Shown here one piece after another: positions 42,414 through 51,161 of a DNA stretch of 64,000 bases. Under the pieces are notes generated by a model, which worked only from the letters and a program-made list of their open reading frames with translations, was not told the DNA's origin and did not search any database. Every line of letters starts with the position of its first letter. The first letter of the stretch is position 1. Position numbers and translations under genes: made by a program. Origin of the DNA: Microbacterium aoyamense (lineage in GTDB: Bacteria; Actinomycetota; Actinomycetes; Actinomycetales; Microbacteriaceae); NCBI RefSeq assembly GCF_023155855.1, contig NZ_JAKNUT010000007.1, forward strand, positions 124,001-188,000, given 5' to 3'.

Positions 42414-42713
42414 ATGTTCGACATCGAAACCCGTCCCCTCCGTCCCCTGCTCGCCCGAGTGCTGGCCGACGCCGCTCCTCCGACGGCACGCGCCACCGAC
42501 CTTCCGCCGCTCACGCGAGAGCGCGCGGAGCGGCTCTTCCGGTCACCGGGTCGCCGTGCGCTCCTCGACGACACCGGCGCCGCGACCGCCGAGTACGCGA
42601 TCGCGACGATGGCGGCGGTCGCGTTCGCCGGGCTGCTGGTCGTCATCATGAAGTCGGACGAGGTGCGCGGCATCCTGACCGACCTCATCCGCCGCGCGCT
42701 CACGGTCGCATGA
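42414..42713 (+). CDS. Flp-type pilin, DUF4244
   Basis: 99 residues. A long polar leader of about 54 residues precedes DDTGAATAEYAIATMAAVAF: cleavage after Gly would leave Glu at +5 and Tyr at +6, the Flp prepilin rule, followed by one hydrophobic helix. This matches DUF4244 pilins of actinobacterial tad loci. It is the likely structural subunit. No prepilin peptidase gene lies in the window. Its end overlaps the next gene as ATGA. Confidence 0.87.
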   Translation: MFDIETRPLRPLLARVLADAAPPTARATDLPPLTRERAERLFRSPGRRALLDDTGAATAEYAIATMAAVAFAGLLVVIMKSDEVRGILTDLIRRALTVA

Positions 42714-43042
42714 GTCCGCGCCGCCTGGGCGACCGCGGCGCGGTGGTCGCCGAGTTCGCCGTCGCTCTTCCCGCCGTCGCGCTCGTGCTGCTGCTCGGCG
42801 CCGGCGGCCTCGGGGTCGCTGCCCAGAACGTGCGGCTGCAGGATGCCGCGGCCGACGCCGCTCGTCTTGCCGCACGAGGCGAGCCCGAGGCGCGGGTGCA
42901 CGATGCGGTCGCGTCCGCAGCGGCGGGGGCGACGGCGGGGATCCAGCATCGGGGTGATCTCGTCTGCGTCACGGCGTCGGCGACGGTCGCCCTCCCCGTG
43001 CGCGTCTCGGCGACGAGCTGCGCGCTCGCGGGGGGCTGGTGA
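42710..43042 (+). CDS. TadE-like pseudopilin
   Basis: 110 residues. DRGAVVAEFAVALPAVALVLLL shows a Gly before the mature N-terminus with Glu +5 and Phe +6 and a single hydrophobic helix, then a short extracellular part with two cysteines (CVTAS, SCALAGG). TadE pseudopilins assist Flp pilus assembly. The gene overlaps its neighbours by four bases on both sides. Confidence 0.85.
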   Translation: MSPRRLGDRGAVVAEFAVALPAVALVLLLGAGGLGVAAQNVRLQDAAADAARLAARGEPEARVHDAVASAAAGATAGIQHRGDLVCVTASATVALPVRVSATSCALAGGW

Positions 43043-43359
43043 TGCCGGGTTCGATGCTGTCGGTCGGCGTGGTCGCGGCCACCGCCGTGCTCGCCGTGGG
43101 ACTCACCACCGCGGGCGCGGCCGCGGTGTTCGGGCAGCGGCTCGCGGGTGCGGCCGATGCCGCCGCGCTTGCCGCGGCGGACGCGGCATCCGGAGCGGTC
43201 TCCGGTGCGCCGTGCGAGCGCGCGGCCGAGCTGGCCGCGGCATCCGGAGCCTCGCTCGAGACCTGCGAGGTCATCGATCTCGTCGCCACGGTGAGCGTCG
43301 GCGGACGATTCGGAGCGTTCCCCGCCGTCGCGTCCGCGCGGGCAGGTCCGCCGCCGTGA
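43039..43359 (+). CDS. TadE/Rv3654c-like secretion helper
   Basis: 106 residues starting at GTG 43039 (GTGATG, so ATG 43042 is also possible). One hydrophobic helix (VVAATAVLAVGLTTAGAAA) is followed by AGAADAAALAAADAASG, the pattern of the last small protein in actinobacterial tad loci, and two cysteines. It lacks the Gly-x4-Glu processing motif of its neighbour. It is the last gene of the tad operon. Confidence 0.78.
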   Translation: MMPGSMLSVGVVAATAVLAVGLTTAGAAAVFGQRLAGAADAAALAAADAASGAVSGAPCERAAELAAASGASLETCEVIDLVATVSVGGRFGAFPAVASARAGPPP

Positions 43360-43439
43360 GAGCGCGGTTCAGCGGGCCTCACAGCGCTCGCCCTGTAATA
43401 CGGCGTGTATGGTGTGCGTCGGAGAAAGGACGGCCCCCG

Positions 43440-46133
43440 TTGGCAGAAGGCAAGAAGCTCGTCATCGTCGAGTCCCCGACCAAGATGCGGTCGATTCAGG
43501 GGTACCTCGGCGACGGCTACGAGGTGCTGAGCTCGGTCGGTCACATTCGTGATCTCGCCGACCGCAAGTCCATTCCCGCCGAGCTGAAGAAGACGTCGGT
43601 CGGCAAGTACTCGATCGACATCGAGAACGGCTTCACTCCTTTCTACGTCGAGTCCGAGCGTGGAAAGAAGACGGTCACGGAGCTCAAGCGGGCTCTGAAG
43701 AACGCCGACGAGCTCCTGCTCGCGACCGATGAGGACCGCGAGGGCGAAGCCATCGCGTGGCACCTGCTCGAGGCGCTCAAGCCCAAGGTCCCCGTCAAGC
43801 GCATGGTCTTCCACGAGATCACGAAGGACGCGATCCAGGCCGCCGTGCAGAACACGCGCGAGCTCGATCTCGCGCTCGTCGACGCCCAGGAGACCCGTCG
43901 CATCCTCGACCGGCTGTACGGGTGGGATGTCTCCGACGTCACGCGCCGCAAGGTCGGGCAGGGCACGTCCGCCGGTCGCGTGCAGTCCGCCGCGACGCGC
44001 ATGGTCGTCGAGCGCGAGCGCGAGCGCATGGCCTTCATCTCGGCCTCCTACTGGGACCTCGAAGCGCTCGCCGTCAAGGGCGAACAGGGCTTCACGACGC
44101 GCCTCGTGCGCCTCGAGGGTGCGCCGATCGCGCGCGGCACCGACTACGACGACCGCGGCCAGCTCAAGAAGGCCGTCGTCGTGCTCGACGAGGCTCGGGC
44201 GACGGCGCTCGCCGTAGCGATCGCGGCGGTGGGCGAAGCATCCGTCGAGAACCTCGAGTCCAAGCCCGGCACGCGCAGCCCCAAACCGCCCTTCACGACC
44301 TCGACGATGCAGCAGGAGGCCGGCCGCAAGCTCTCGATGAGCGCGAAGCACGCCATGGGCGTCGCGCAGCGCCTGTACGAGAAGGGCTTCATCACCTATA
44401 TGCGCACCGACTCGACGGCGTTGAGCACGCAGGCCGTGCAGGCGGCCCGTGCGCAGGCGGTCGCGCTCTACGGCGACAAGGCTGTGCCCCCGAACCCCCG
44501 CACGTACCGCAACAACGCCAAGAACGCGCAGGAGGCCCACGAGGCGATCCGCCCGTCGGGCGAGGACTTCCGCACGCCGTCGTCCGTGTCGTCGCAGCTC
44601 GACCGCGACGAGCAGCGCCTCTACGACCTCATCTGGAAGCGCACGATCGCGAGCCAGATGTCCGACGCCAAGTACGAGACGACGACGGTCACCCTCGCGC
44701 TCTCGGCCGCCGGTGAGAAGGTCGAGTTCACGGCATCCGGAACCGTCTACACCTTCAAGGGCTTCCTCGAGGCGTATGAAGAAGGCCGCGACGAGAAGCG
44801 CGCCGACGCCGACAAGGCCGACGACCAGTCGCTGCCTGTCATGGCTGTGGGCGACGTGCTGCGTCTCAAGGAGGTCGAGCCGAAGGGCCACGCGACGAGC
44901 CCCAAGCCGCGCTTCACCGAGGCATCGCTCGTCAAGGCGCTGGAGGAGAAGGGCATCGGCCGCCCGTCGACCTTCGCGAGCATCATCGACGTCATCCTCG
45001 ACCGCGGGTACGTCACCAAGCGCGGTCAGGCGCTCGTGCCGAGCTGGCTCGCGTTCTCGATCGTGCGCCTGCTCGAGGAGCACTTCGCCGACCTCGTCGA
45101 CTACGACTTCACGGCGGCGCTCGAAGACGACCTCGACGCGATCGCCCGCGGCGAGCAGAAGCGCGCCGAGTGGCTGAACGAGTTCTACTTCGGCTCCGAA
45201 TCGCACGTCGGCCTGCGCAACATCGTCGACAACCTCGGCGAGATCGACGCCCGCGAGCTCAATGCGACGAAGATCTCGGATGTCGCGACCCTCCGCTTCG
45301 GTCGCTACGGGCCGTACCTCGACGTCGTCGACCCGACGAACCCCGAGGCAGACCCCCGCCGGGTCAACATCCCCGACGACCTCGCACCGGATGAGCTCAC
45401 GGCCGAGAAGGCGCAGGAGATCATCGACGCACCCGTCGCGGGCAACCGCGTCCTGGGCGAGAATCCAGAGAACGGCCGGCTCATCGTCGTCAAGGACGGC
45501 CGGTTCGGTCCGTACCTCGAGGAGGAGATCCCCGAGGAGCCCGTCGGCGTCGACCCGGTGACGGGCGAGGTCATCGATGCGCCGAAGAAGCGGACGACGA
45601 AGAAGGATGCCGCGCCCAAGCCGCGCCGCGCATCGCTGTTCAAGACCATGTCGCCCGACACGATCGACTACGACACCGCGATGCAGCTGCTCGCGCTGCC
45701 GCGCGTCGTGGGCACCGACCCCGAGTCGGGCACCGTCATCACGGCGCAGAACGGCCCCTACGGCCCGTACATCAAGAAGGGCACGGATTCGCGCACGATC
45801 GACAGCGAGCAGCTCATCTTCGACATCACGCTCGAGCAGGCCCTCTCGATCTACGAGCAGCCGAAGTACGGCGCCAACAGGCCGTCATCGGCGCTCAAGG
45901 AGTTCGAGAACGATCCCGTGAGCGAGAGGCCGATCAAGATCAAGGACGGCCGCTTCGGCGCGTACGTGACCGACGGGACCACCAACGTCACGATCCCGCG
46001 CGGCCAGACGCCGGACGACATCACGTTCGAGATCGCGGTCCAGATGCTCGCCGACAAGCGCGCGAAGGGCCCCGCTCCCAAGCGCACGGCCGCGCGTCGC
46101 ACGACGACGCGCAAGGCCCCGGCGAAGAAGTGA
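43440..46133 (+). CDS. topA: DNA topoisomerase I
   Basis: 897 residues. The Toprim domain starts KLVIVESPTK and has DREGEAIAWHLLE; the active-site tyrosine is in FITYMRTDS. As in other actinobacteria the C-terminus has repeated GRFGPYL/GPYGPYI modules and a Lys/Arg-rich tail instead of zinc fingers. It relaxes negative supercoils. TTG at 43440 is taken as start because AAAGGA lies ten bases upstream and the next residues AEGKK fit the family. The stop overlaps tmk as GTGA. Confidence 0.95.
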   Translation: MAEGKKLVIVESPTKMRSIQGYLGDGYEVLSSVGHIRDLADRKSIPAELKKTSVGKYSIDIENGFTPFYVESERGKKTVTELKRALKNADELLLATDEDREGEAIAWHLLEALKPKVPVKRMVFHEITKDAIQAAVQNTRELDLALVDAQETRRILDRLYGWDVSDVTRRKVGQGTSAGRVQSAATRMVVERERERMAFISASYWDLEALAVKGEQGFTTRLVRLEGAPIARGTDYDDRGQLKKAVVVLDEARATALAVAIAAVGEASVENLESKPGTRSPKPPFTTSTMQQEAGRKLSMSAKHAMGVAQRLYEKGFITYMRTDSTALSTQAVQAARAQAVALYGDKAVPPNPRTYRNNAKNAQEAHEAIRPSGEDFRTPSSVSSQLDRDEQRLYDLIWKRTIASQMSDAKYETTTVTLALSAAGEKVEFTASGTVYTFKGFLEAYEEGRDEKRADADKADDQSLPVMAVGDVLRLKEVEPKGHATSPKPRFTEASLVKALEEKGIGRPSTFASIIDVILDRGYVTKRGQALVPSWLAFSIVRLLEEHFADLVDYDFTAALEDDLDAIARGEQKRAEWLNEFYFGSESHVGLRNIVDNLGEIDARELNATKISDVATLRFGRYGPYLDVVDPTNPEADPRRVNIPDDLAPDELTAEKAQEIIDAPVAGNRVLGENPENGRLIVVKDGRFGPYLEEEIPEEPVGVDPVTGEVIDAPKKRTTKKDAAPKPRRASLFKTMSPDTIDYDTAMQLLALPRVVGTDPESGTVITAQNGPYGPYIKKGTDSRTIDSEQLIFDITLEQALSIYEQPKYGANRPSSALKEFENDPVSERPIKIKDGRFGAYVTDGTTNVTIPRGQTPDDITFEIAVQMLADKRAKGPAPKRTAARRTTTRKAPAKK

Positions 46134-46780
46134 CGGAGCCCGGCCTCTTCCTCACGCTCGAAGGCGGCGACGGCGCCGGCAAGACGACGCAGTCGACCCT
46201 GCTCGAGGAGTGGCTGACGGCGCTCGGTCGCACCGTCGTGCGCACGCGCGAACCCGGTGGCACCGAGGTCGGCGTGCTCATCCGCGACATCGTGCTGCAC
46301 CACCGCGGCGAGGTCGCTCCGCGCGCCGAGGCACTCCTGTACGCGGCCGATCGCGCGCACCACGTCGAGACCGTCGTCCGCCCCGCGATCGCCCGGGGAG
46401 ACATCGTCGTCCAGGACCGCTACCTGGACTCCTCGGTCGCCTACCAGGGCGCGGGGCGCGTCCTCGGCCGTGACGAGGTGCGCGACCTCTCGCTGTGGGC
46501 GACGGGCGGTCTGCTGCCCGACCTCACGGTGCTGCTCGACCTCGATCCCTCCTCGGCTCGCGCGCGGCTGGACGCCGACGACAAGCCGTTCGACCGTCTC
46601 GAATCCGAGCAGGACGACTTCCACGCGCGGGTGCGGGCGGAGTTCCTCGCCCTCGCCGCGGCCGAGCCCCAGCGCTTCCTGGTGCTGGACGCGTCCCGTC
46701 CCGCGGCTGAGATCGCCTCGGCGATCCGCGAGCGTGTGGCGGGTCTCCTGGGCGGCGGTGACGTCGCCGGTCGCGATTAG
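46130..46780 (+). CDS. tmk: Thymidylate kinase
   Basis: 216 residues. P-loop LEGGDGAGKTT (residues 10-20), TREPGGTEVG, and the DRYLDSSVAYQGAGR region are diagnostic. It phosphorylates dTMP to dTDP. GTG 46130 overlaps the topA stop. holB follows after nine bases with its own leaderless promoter, keeping the replication gene order topA-tmk-holB. Confidence 0.96.
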   Translation: MTEPGLFLTLEGGDGAGKTTQSTLLEEWLTALGRTVVRTREPGGTEVGVLIRDIVLHHRGEVAPRAEALLYAADRAHHVETVVRPAIARGDIVVQDRYLDSSVAYQGAGRVLGRDEVRDLSLWATGGLLPDLTVLLDLDPSSARARLDADDKPFDRLESEQDDFHARVRAEFLALAAAEPQRFLVLDASRPAAEIASAIRERVAGLLGGGDVAGRD

Positions 46781-46789
46781 GCTGAACGA

Positions 46790-47971
46790 ATGGATGCCGA
46801 GGCCCTCGCCGACCGTGTGGTCCCTGAATCCTCGGGAACGCTGCCCTGGGGTGCAGTGTGGGGGCAGAGCGACGCCGTCCAGGCGCTGCGCGCCGCGGCA
46901 TCCGATCCCGCCGATCTCACGCACGCCTGGCTCATCACCGGCCCTCCGGGCTCGGGCCGCTCGACGCTCGCCTACGCGTTCGCGGCAGCCCTGATCGCCG
47001 AGCCCGGGGACGAGCCGGCGATGCGCCAAGTGCTCGCCGGCACGCATCCCGATCTCACGGCACTCCGCACCGAGGGCGTCATCATCTCGATCAAGGACGC
47101 ACGTGCGCTCGTCGAGCGGTCGTACTTCTCGCCCTCGCTCGGCCGCTATCGCGTGATCGTCATGGAGGACGCCGACCGCATGGCCGAGCGCACCTCCAAC
47201 GTGCTGCTCAAGGCCCTCGAAGAGCCGCCCGAGCGCACCGTCTGGGTGCTGTGCGCCCCGAGCGATGCGGATCTCTTGCCGACGATCCGCTCGCGCGTGC
47301 GCACGCTGCGGCTGCGGGATCCCGAGGTCGAGGACGTCGCGCGACTCATCGTCGAGCGCACCGGCGTCGATGCCGGCATCGCGGAGCGGTCGGCACGGCA
47401 CGCGCAGCGCCACATCGGCATGGCGCAGCGACTGGCGACGGATGCCGCGGCCCGCGAGCGCCGCGACGAGACGCTGCGCGCCGTTCTCGGCGTCCGCGGC
47501 GTCAACGGCGCCGTCGAGGTCGCCGGCCGCATCGTGCAGGTCGCGACGGATGACGCGAAAGCACTCACCGCGGAGCGCGACGACGCCGAGCGCTCGGGTC
47601 TGCTGCGCACCCTCGGGATCCCCGAGGGCGGAGCCGTTCCGCCGGCCGTCCGCGCGCAGCTGAACGCCCTCGAAGAGGAGCAGAAGCGGCGCGCGACGCG
47701 CAGCCTGCGCGACGGGATCGACCGCGTGCTCACCGATCTGCAGTCCCTCTTCCGCGACGTTCTGATGCTCCAGTTCGGGCGCGACGACGAGCTCATCAAC
47801 CGCGAGCTCGACGCCGAGCTGCGACAGGTCGCCTCCGCATGGCCCGTCGAGCGGACGCTCGTCGTCGTCGACCGGATCGCCGAGACGCGGCGCAACCTCG
47901 AACAGAACGTCGCCCCCACCCTCGCCCTCGAAAGCATGCTCGTGACCGTCGCGAGCGGAAGGACCCCGTGA
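46790..47971 (+). CDS. holB: DNA polymerase III subunit delta'
   Basis: 393 residues. AAA+ clamp-loader fold: GPPGSGRSTLAYAF near residue 48, VMEDADRM, and TSNVLLKALEEPPERTVWVL with SRVRTLRLR. The Walker A lysine is replaced by arginine (GSGRST), fitting the known loss of ATPase activity in delta'. TAGGCT (46778-46783) ends six bases before the ATG, so it is probably leaderless and not only read through from tmk. The stop overlaps the peptidase gene as GTGA. Confidence 0.93.
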   Translation: MDAEALADRVVPESSGTLPWGAVWGQSDAVQALRAAASDPADLTHAWLITGPPGSGRSTLAYAFAAALIAEPGDEPAMRQVLAGTHPDLTALRTEGVIISIKDARALVERSYFSPSLGRYRVIVMEDADRMAERTSNVLLKALEEPPERTVWVLCAPSDADLLPTIRSRVRTLRLRDPEVEDVARLIVERTGVDAGIAERSARHAQRHIGMAQRLATDAAARERRDETLRAVLGVRGVNGAVEVAGRIVQVATDDAKALTAERDDAERSGLLRTLGIPEGGAVPPAVRAQLNALEEEQKRRATRSLRDGIDRVLTDLQSLFRDVLMLQFGRDDELINRELDAELRQVASAWPVERTLVVVDRIAETRRNLEQNVAPTLALESMLVTVASGRTP

Positions 47972-49524
47972 GTCACACCCTCTCCGCGCGTCTGCGACGC
48001 ACCGCCGCCGTCGTGGCGGGGCTCGCCGCGGCATCCCTCGCTCTCAGCGGCTGCCTCTACGCACTCATCCCCGAGACGGGCGCGCGGCCGGGGTCGAGCC
48101 TCGCGCCCGACACCGAGGGCATCGACGCGGATCTGCTGCCGTTCTACGAGCAGGAGCTCGCATGGACCGACTGCGGGAGCGGATTCGACTGCACGACGGT
48201 CACCGCGCCCCTCGATTGGACGAGCCCCGATGCCGGCGAGATCGAACTCTCGGTCATCCGCCACCGCGCGACGGGCGGCGACGTCATCGGCTCGCTGTTG
48301 ACGAACCCCGGGGGGCCGGGGGCGAGCGGCGTCTCGCTCATCCGCGACTCGGTCGACTTCGCCGTCGGCGACGCGCTCCAGGAGCGCTACGACGTCATCG
48401 GCTTCGATCCTCGCGGTGTGGGGGAGTCCACCGCCGTCACGTGCCTCGACGACGCCGAGATGGATGCCTACCTCTTCGACCTCGTGCCGGGAGCCCGCGG
48501 CTCCGACGAGTGGAGCGATGCGCTCATCGAGAAGCACGAGGCCTTCGCCGACGCGTGCGACGCGAACAGTGACGGCATCCTGCCGTTCATCACGACCGAT
48601 CAGGCGGCGCGCGACATGGATCTCCTCCGCGGCGTGCTGGGCGACAAGCAGCTGAACTACCTCGGGTACTCGTACGGCACCTTCCTCGGCGCGACGTACG
48701 CGAAGCTGTTCCCCGAGCGCGTCGGGCGGCTCGTGCTCGATGGCGCGATCGACCCCGCCGTGTCGGGCCTCGACGTCAACGTGACCCAGGGCATCGGCTT
48801 CGAGTCGGCGCTGCGCGCGTACATGGCCGATTGCCTCACGACGAGCGACTGCCCGTTCCGCGGCACGACCGACGAGGCGATGGCCGACCTCGGGGCTCTC
48901 CTCGCGAGCGTCGACCAGCGACCGCTCGAGGCCGCCGACGGCCGCATGCTCGGCGCGGACGCACTGCTGCAGGCGATCGTCACGGCGCTGTACACACAGG
49001 ACAACTGGCCGTACCTCACCCAGGCTCTGACGGATGTGCTGCGCGGCGACCCCGAGTTCGCCTGGGTCCTCGTCGACTTCTATTACGACCGCGTCGACGG
49101 CGTCTACCAGGACAACTCGTCCGAGGCCTTCCGCGCGTACAACTGCATGGACTACCCCGTCGACTCCGACGACGCAGACCTCGCGGCGGCGCAGGCGACG
49201 CTCGAGGCCGAGGCGCCGACCGTCGCGCCCTACTGGTTCGGCCCCGACTCGTGCTCGGTGTGGCCGTACCCGCCGACGGGAGTGCGTGAGCCGATCGCGG
49301 CCGAAGGTGCCGCGCCGATCCTCGTGGTCGGCACGACGAACGATCCCGCGACGCCGTACGAGTGGTCCGTCGCGCTCGCCGAGCAGCTCGCGTCAGGCGT
49401 GCTCGTCACGCGCGTCGGCGAGGGCCACACGGGCTTCAACAAGGGCAACGCGTGCGTCGACGACGCCGTCGAGTCGTACCTGCTCGACGGAACGGTTCCC
49501 GAGTCCGACATCACGTGCGAGTGA
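47968..49524 (+). CDS. Secreted alpha/beta-hydrolase peptidase (tripeptidyl aminopeptidase type), lipoprotein
   Basis: 518 residues. A signal peptide with lipobox LALSGC (about residue 28) points to a lipoprotein. The hydrolase core has LLTNPGGPGASG (oxyanion loop), IGFDPRGVGES, the nucleophile elbow GYSYGT, and a C-terminal TAP-like region with GEGHTGFNKGNACVDDAVESY giving the catalytic His. These are SlpD/E and Tap-type exported peptidases. GTG 47968 overlaps holB's stop, with GGAAGGA upstream. Confidence 0.9.
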   Translation: MSHTLSARLRRTAAVVAGLAAASLALSGCLYALIPETGARPGSSLAPDTEGIDADLLPFYEQELAWTDCGSGFDCTTVTAPLDWTSPDAGEIELSVIRHRATGGDVIGSLLTNPGGPGASGVSLIRDSVDFAVGDALQERYDVIGFDPRGVGESTAVTCLDDAEMDAYLFDLVPGARGSDEWSDALIEKHEAFADACDANSDGILPFITTDQAARDMDLLRGVLGDKQLNYLGYSYGTFLGATYAKLFPERVGRLVLDGAIDPAVSGLDVNVTQGIGFESALRAYMADCLTTSDCPFRGTTDEAMADLGALLASVDQRPLEAADGRMLGADALLQAIVTALYTQDNWPYLTQALTDVLRGDPEFAWVLVDFYYDRVDGVYQDNSSEAFRAYNCMDYPVDSDDADLAAAQATLEAEAPTVAPYWFGPDSCSVWPYPPTGVREPIAAEGAAPILVVGTTNDPATPYEWSVALAEQLASGVLVTRVGEGHTGFNKGNACVDDAVESYLLDGTVPESDITCE

Positions 49525-49618
49525 CGGGCGGATGCCGCGGGCACTGACGCTCCTCGTGTTCGCGAGTGCTCCCTCGACCCTGTAAGATGGTTGATCGTGC
49601 ATCGCGTGAGTGATGTGC

Positions 49619-49691
49619 GCCGCCTTAGCTCAGCTGGCAGAGCGATTCACTCGTAATGAATAGGTCGTGGGTTCGATTCCCACAGGTGGCT
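49619..49691 (+). tRNA. tRNA-Thr(CGT)
   Basis: Acceptor GCCGCCT pairs with AGGTGGC (one G-U), D-arm AGCTCAGCTGGCAGAGC, anticodon arm ATTCA-CTCGTAA-TGAAT with anticodon CGT, T-arm GTGGGTTCGATTCCCAC. No CCA is encoded. A TAAGAT -10-like hexamer lies at 49583-49588. Confidence 0.96.
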
Positions 49692-49700
49692 CAGACCACG

Positions 49701-49728
49701 AGAGGCCCGGACTTCCGGGCCTCTTGCG
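49701..49728 (+). terminator. Terminator after tRNA-Thr
   Basis: A perfect 10-bp stem AGAGGCCCGG / CCGGGCCTCT (49701-49710, 49715-49724) with loop ACTT, followed by only two T residues. It begins nine bases after the tRNA end. Confidence 0.75.
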
Positions 49729-49750
49729 TATCCCGAGACCGAGGAGCGCC

Positions 49751-50146
49751 GTGCCCGATCACGCGATCGACGCGATCTTCGAGATCTTCACGTGGGTGGG
49801 TCTCGGTGCGGGGGCGTTCGTCGCACTGCTCGCGATCATCGCGAAGCTCGCCGACGGAACATGGGTTCCCGCGCAGGCGGTCCTCGCCGACGACCCGCAC
49901 GGGCGCATCGCGCGCTGGTTCGGTCATGAGGGTCGCGTGGGCTCGGCGCGGCTCACGCACGACCAGGAGAAGGCGCTGGCCGGGCGCGAGACGGGCGACG
50001 TCTTCGTCCGCCTCGGCCGTGACGACCGGATGCGGCTCACGAAGGGCTCGCCGCTGGTCCGACTGCTGATGTGGCTCGCGATCGGCCTCATCGCCGTCGG
50101 CGCGATCGCCGCGGTGGGATCGATCGTGATGCTCTTCGTGCGCTGA
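49751..50146 (+). CDS. Small membrane protein of unknown function
   Basis: 131 residues with hydrophobic helices near residues 10-32 and 102-130, and a charged middle (GRIARWFGHEGRVGSARLTHDQEK). I do not recognise the family. GTG at 49751 is supported by GAGGAG at 49741-49746; an upstream extension of the frame runs into the tRNA and is rejected. It is convergent with an EamA transporter gene, three bases apart. Confidence 0.75.
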   Translation: MPDHAIDAIFEIFTWVGLGAGAFVALLAIIAKLADGTWVPAQAVLADDPHGRIARWFGHEGRVGSARLTHDQEKALAGRETGDVFVRLGRDDRMRLTKGSPLVRLLMWLAIGLIAVGAIAAVGSIVMLFVR

Positions 50147-50149
50147 CGC

Positions 50150-51106
50150 TCACGCGACGCCGAGCATCCCTCCCGCGACGAGGGCGAGGGCGAGCCCGAT
50201 CCACTGCACGGGCGCGACGCGCTCGCGGAGCACGACGGCGGCCAGGAGGATCGTCCCCGCGGGGTAGAGCGCCGTGAGCGCGGACACGATCGACAGATCG
50301 CCGAGGCGCAGCGCCACGAGCATGAGCGCGTTGGCCGCGGCATCCAGCACTCCGCAGATCACGGCGAACCACAGGGCCCGCACGCGGGTGATCTGCACGG
50401 AGAGCGTCGGCGTCTCGACGTGCTCGAGGTCGGCTCGCCCTGATGGCGTCGATCCGAGCGGCGCGCCCGCGGCATCCAGCACCGTCGCCGCAGCCCGGCC
50501 CCGACGCACCGCGACGATCACGAGGGCTGTCACGATGAGCGTCGTGACGACGGTGCTCGTGACGCGGCTCATGAGCAGCGGAACGATCCCGCTGTCGCCT
50601 CCCGTGTTGTCCATCACGATGAGGAAGGCGCCGATCGCCAGGCCCGCACCGATACCCATCAGCACGCCGCGCGCCTGCGGGCGCACGACCTTCTCGCCCG
50701 GGATGAAGCCCACCAGTACGACGGCGACGAGCGCGACCGCCAGCCCCGCGTAGCCGAGCGGGGGAAGAGTCTCGCCACCGATCGTCAGCCCCCAGACCAT
50801 GGGTGCGATCGCCGAGACGACCGCCGTGAGGGGCGAGAGGATGCTCATGGGTCCGATCGCGAGGCACGCGTACAGGAGGGCGATCGCGACGATGCCGAAT
50901 CCGCCGGCGAGCACGCCCCACAGCACATCTTCCAGGGACCACGCGCCGCCCATGACCGGTAGAGCGATCACGAGGGCGACGAGTCCTGCGAAGGCCGAGA
51001 TCGCCGTCACGACGATCGAACGCAGCCGACGAGCGGCGAGCCCGCCGAAGAAGTCGGCGGAACCGTAGACGACGGCTCCGACGAGCGCGATGACGGCGGA
51101 CAGCAT
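50150..51106 (-). CDS. EamA/DMT-family transporter
   Basis: 318 residues with about ten membrane segments (start VIALVGAVVYGSADFFGGLAA, end VVLRERVAPVQWIGLALALV). A soluble insert of about 30 residues after the sixth helix (near residues 205-235) is unusual. The substrate is unknown. TAGGCT (51113-51118) ends six bases before the ATG, giving a leaderless message. It shares a 55-base divergent promoter region with the MMPL gene. Confidence 0.87.
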   Translation of the reverse strand: MLSAVIALVGAVVYGSADFFGGLAARRLRSIVVTAISAFAGLVALVIALPVMGGAWSLEDVLWGVLAGGFGIVAIALLYACLAIGPMSILSPLTAVVSAIAPMVWGLTIGGETLPPLGYAGLAVALVAVVLVGFIPGEKVVRPQARGVLMGIGAGLAIGAFLIVMDNTGGDSGIVPLLMSRVTSTVVTTLIVTALVIVAVRRGRAAATVLDAAGAPLGSTPSGRADLEHVETPTLSVQITRVRALWFAVICGVLDAAANALMLVALRLGDLSIVSALTALYPAGTILLAAVVLRERVAPVQWIGLALALVAGGMLGVA

Positions 51107-51124
51107 CCGATCAGCCTAGAGAGT

Positions 51125-51160
51125 GTTCGCGAACGGCCATTTCGCTAGATAAGCTAGCGA
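51125..51160. promoter_or_regulatory. Operator-like palindromes at the EamA/MMPL divergent promoters
   Basis: TCGCTAGATAAGCTAGCGA (51142-51160) is a perfect inverted repeat with 7-base arms and covers the -10 TAAGCT (51150-51155) and start region of the MMPL gene. GTTCGCGAAC (51125-51134) is a second perfect palindrome beside the EamA promoter. Together they look like binding sites of a TetR- or MarR-type repressor; none is encoded next to them. Confidence 0.65.
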
Positions 51161-51161
51161 T

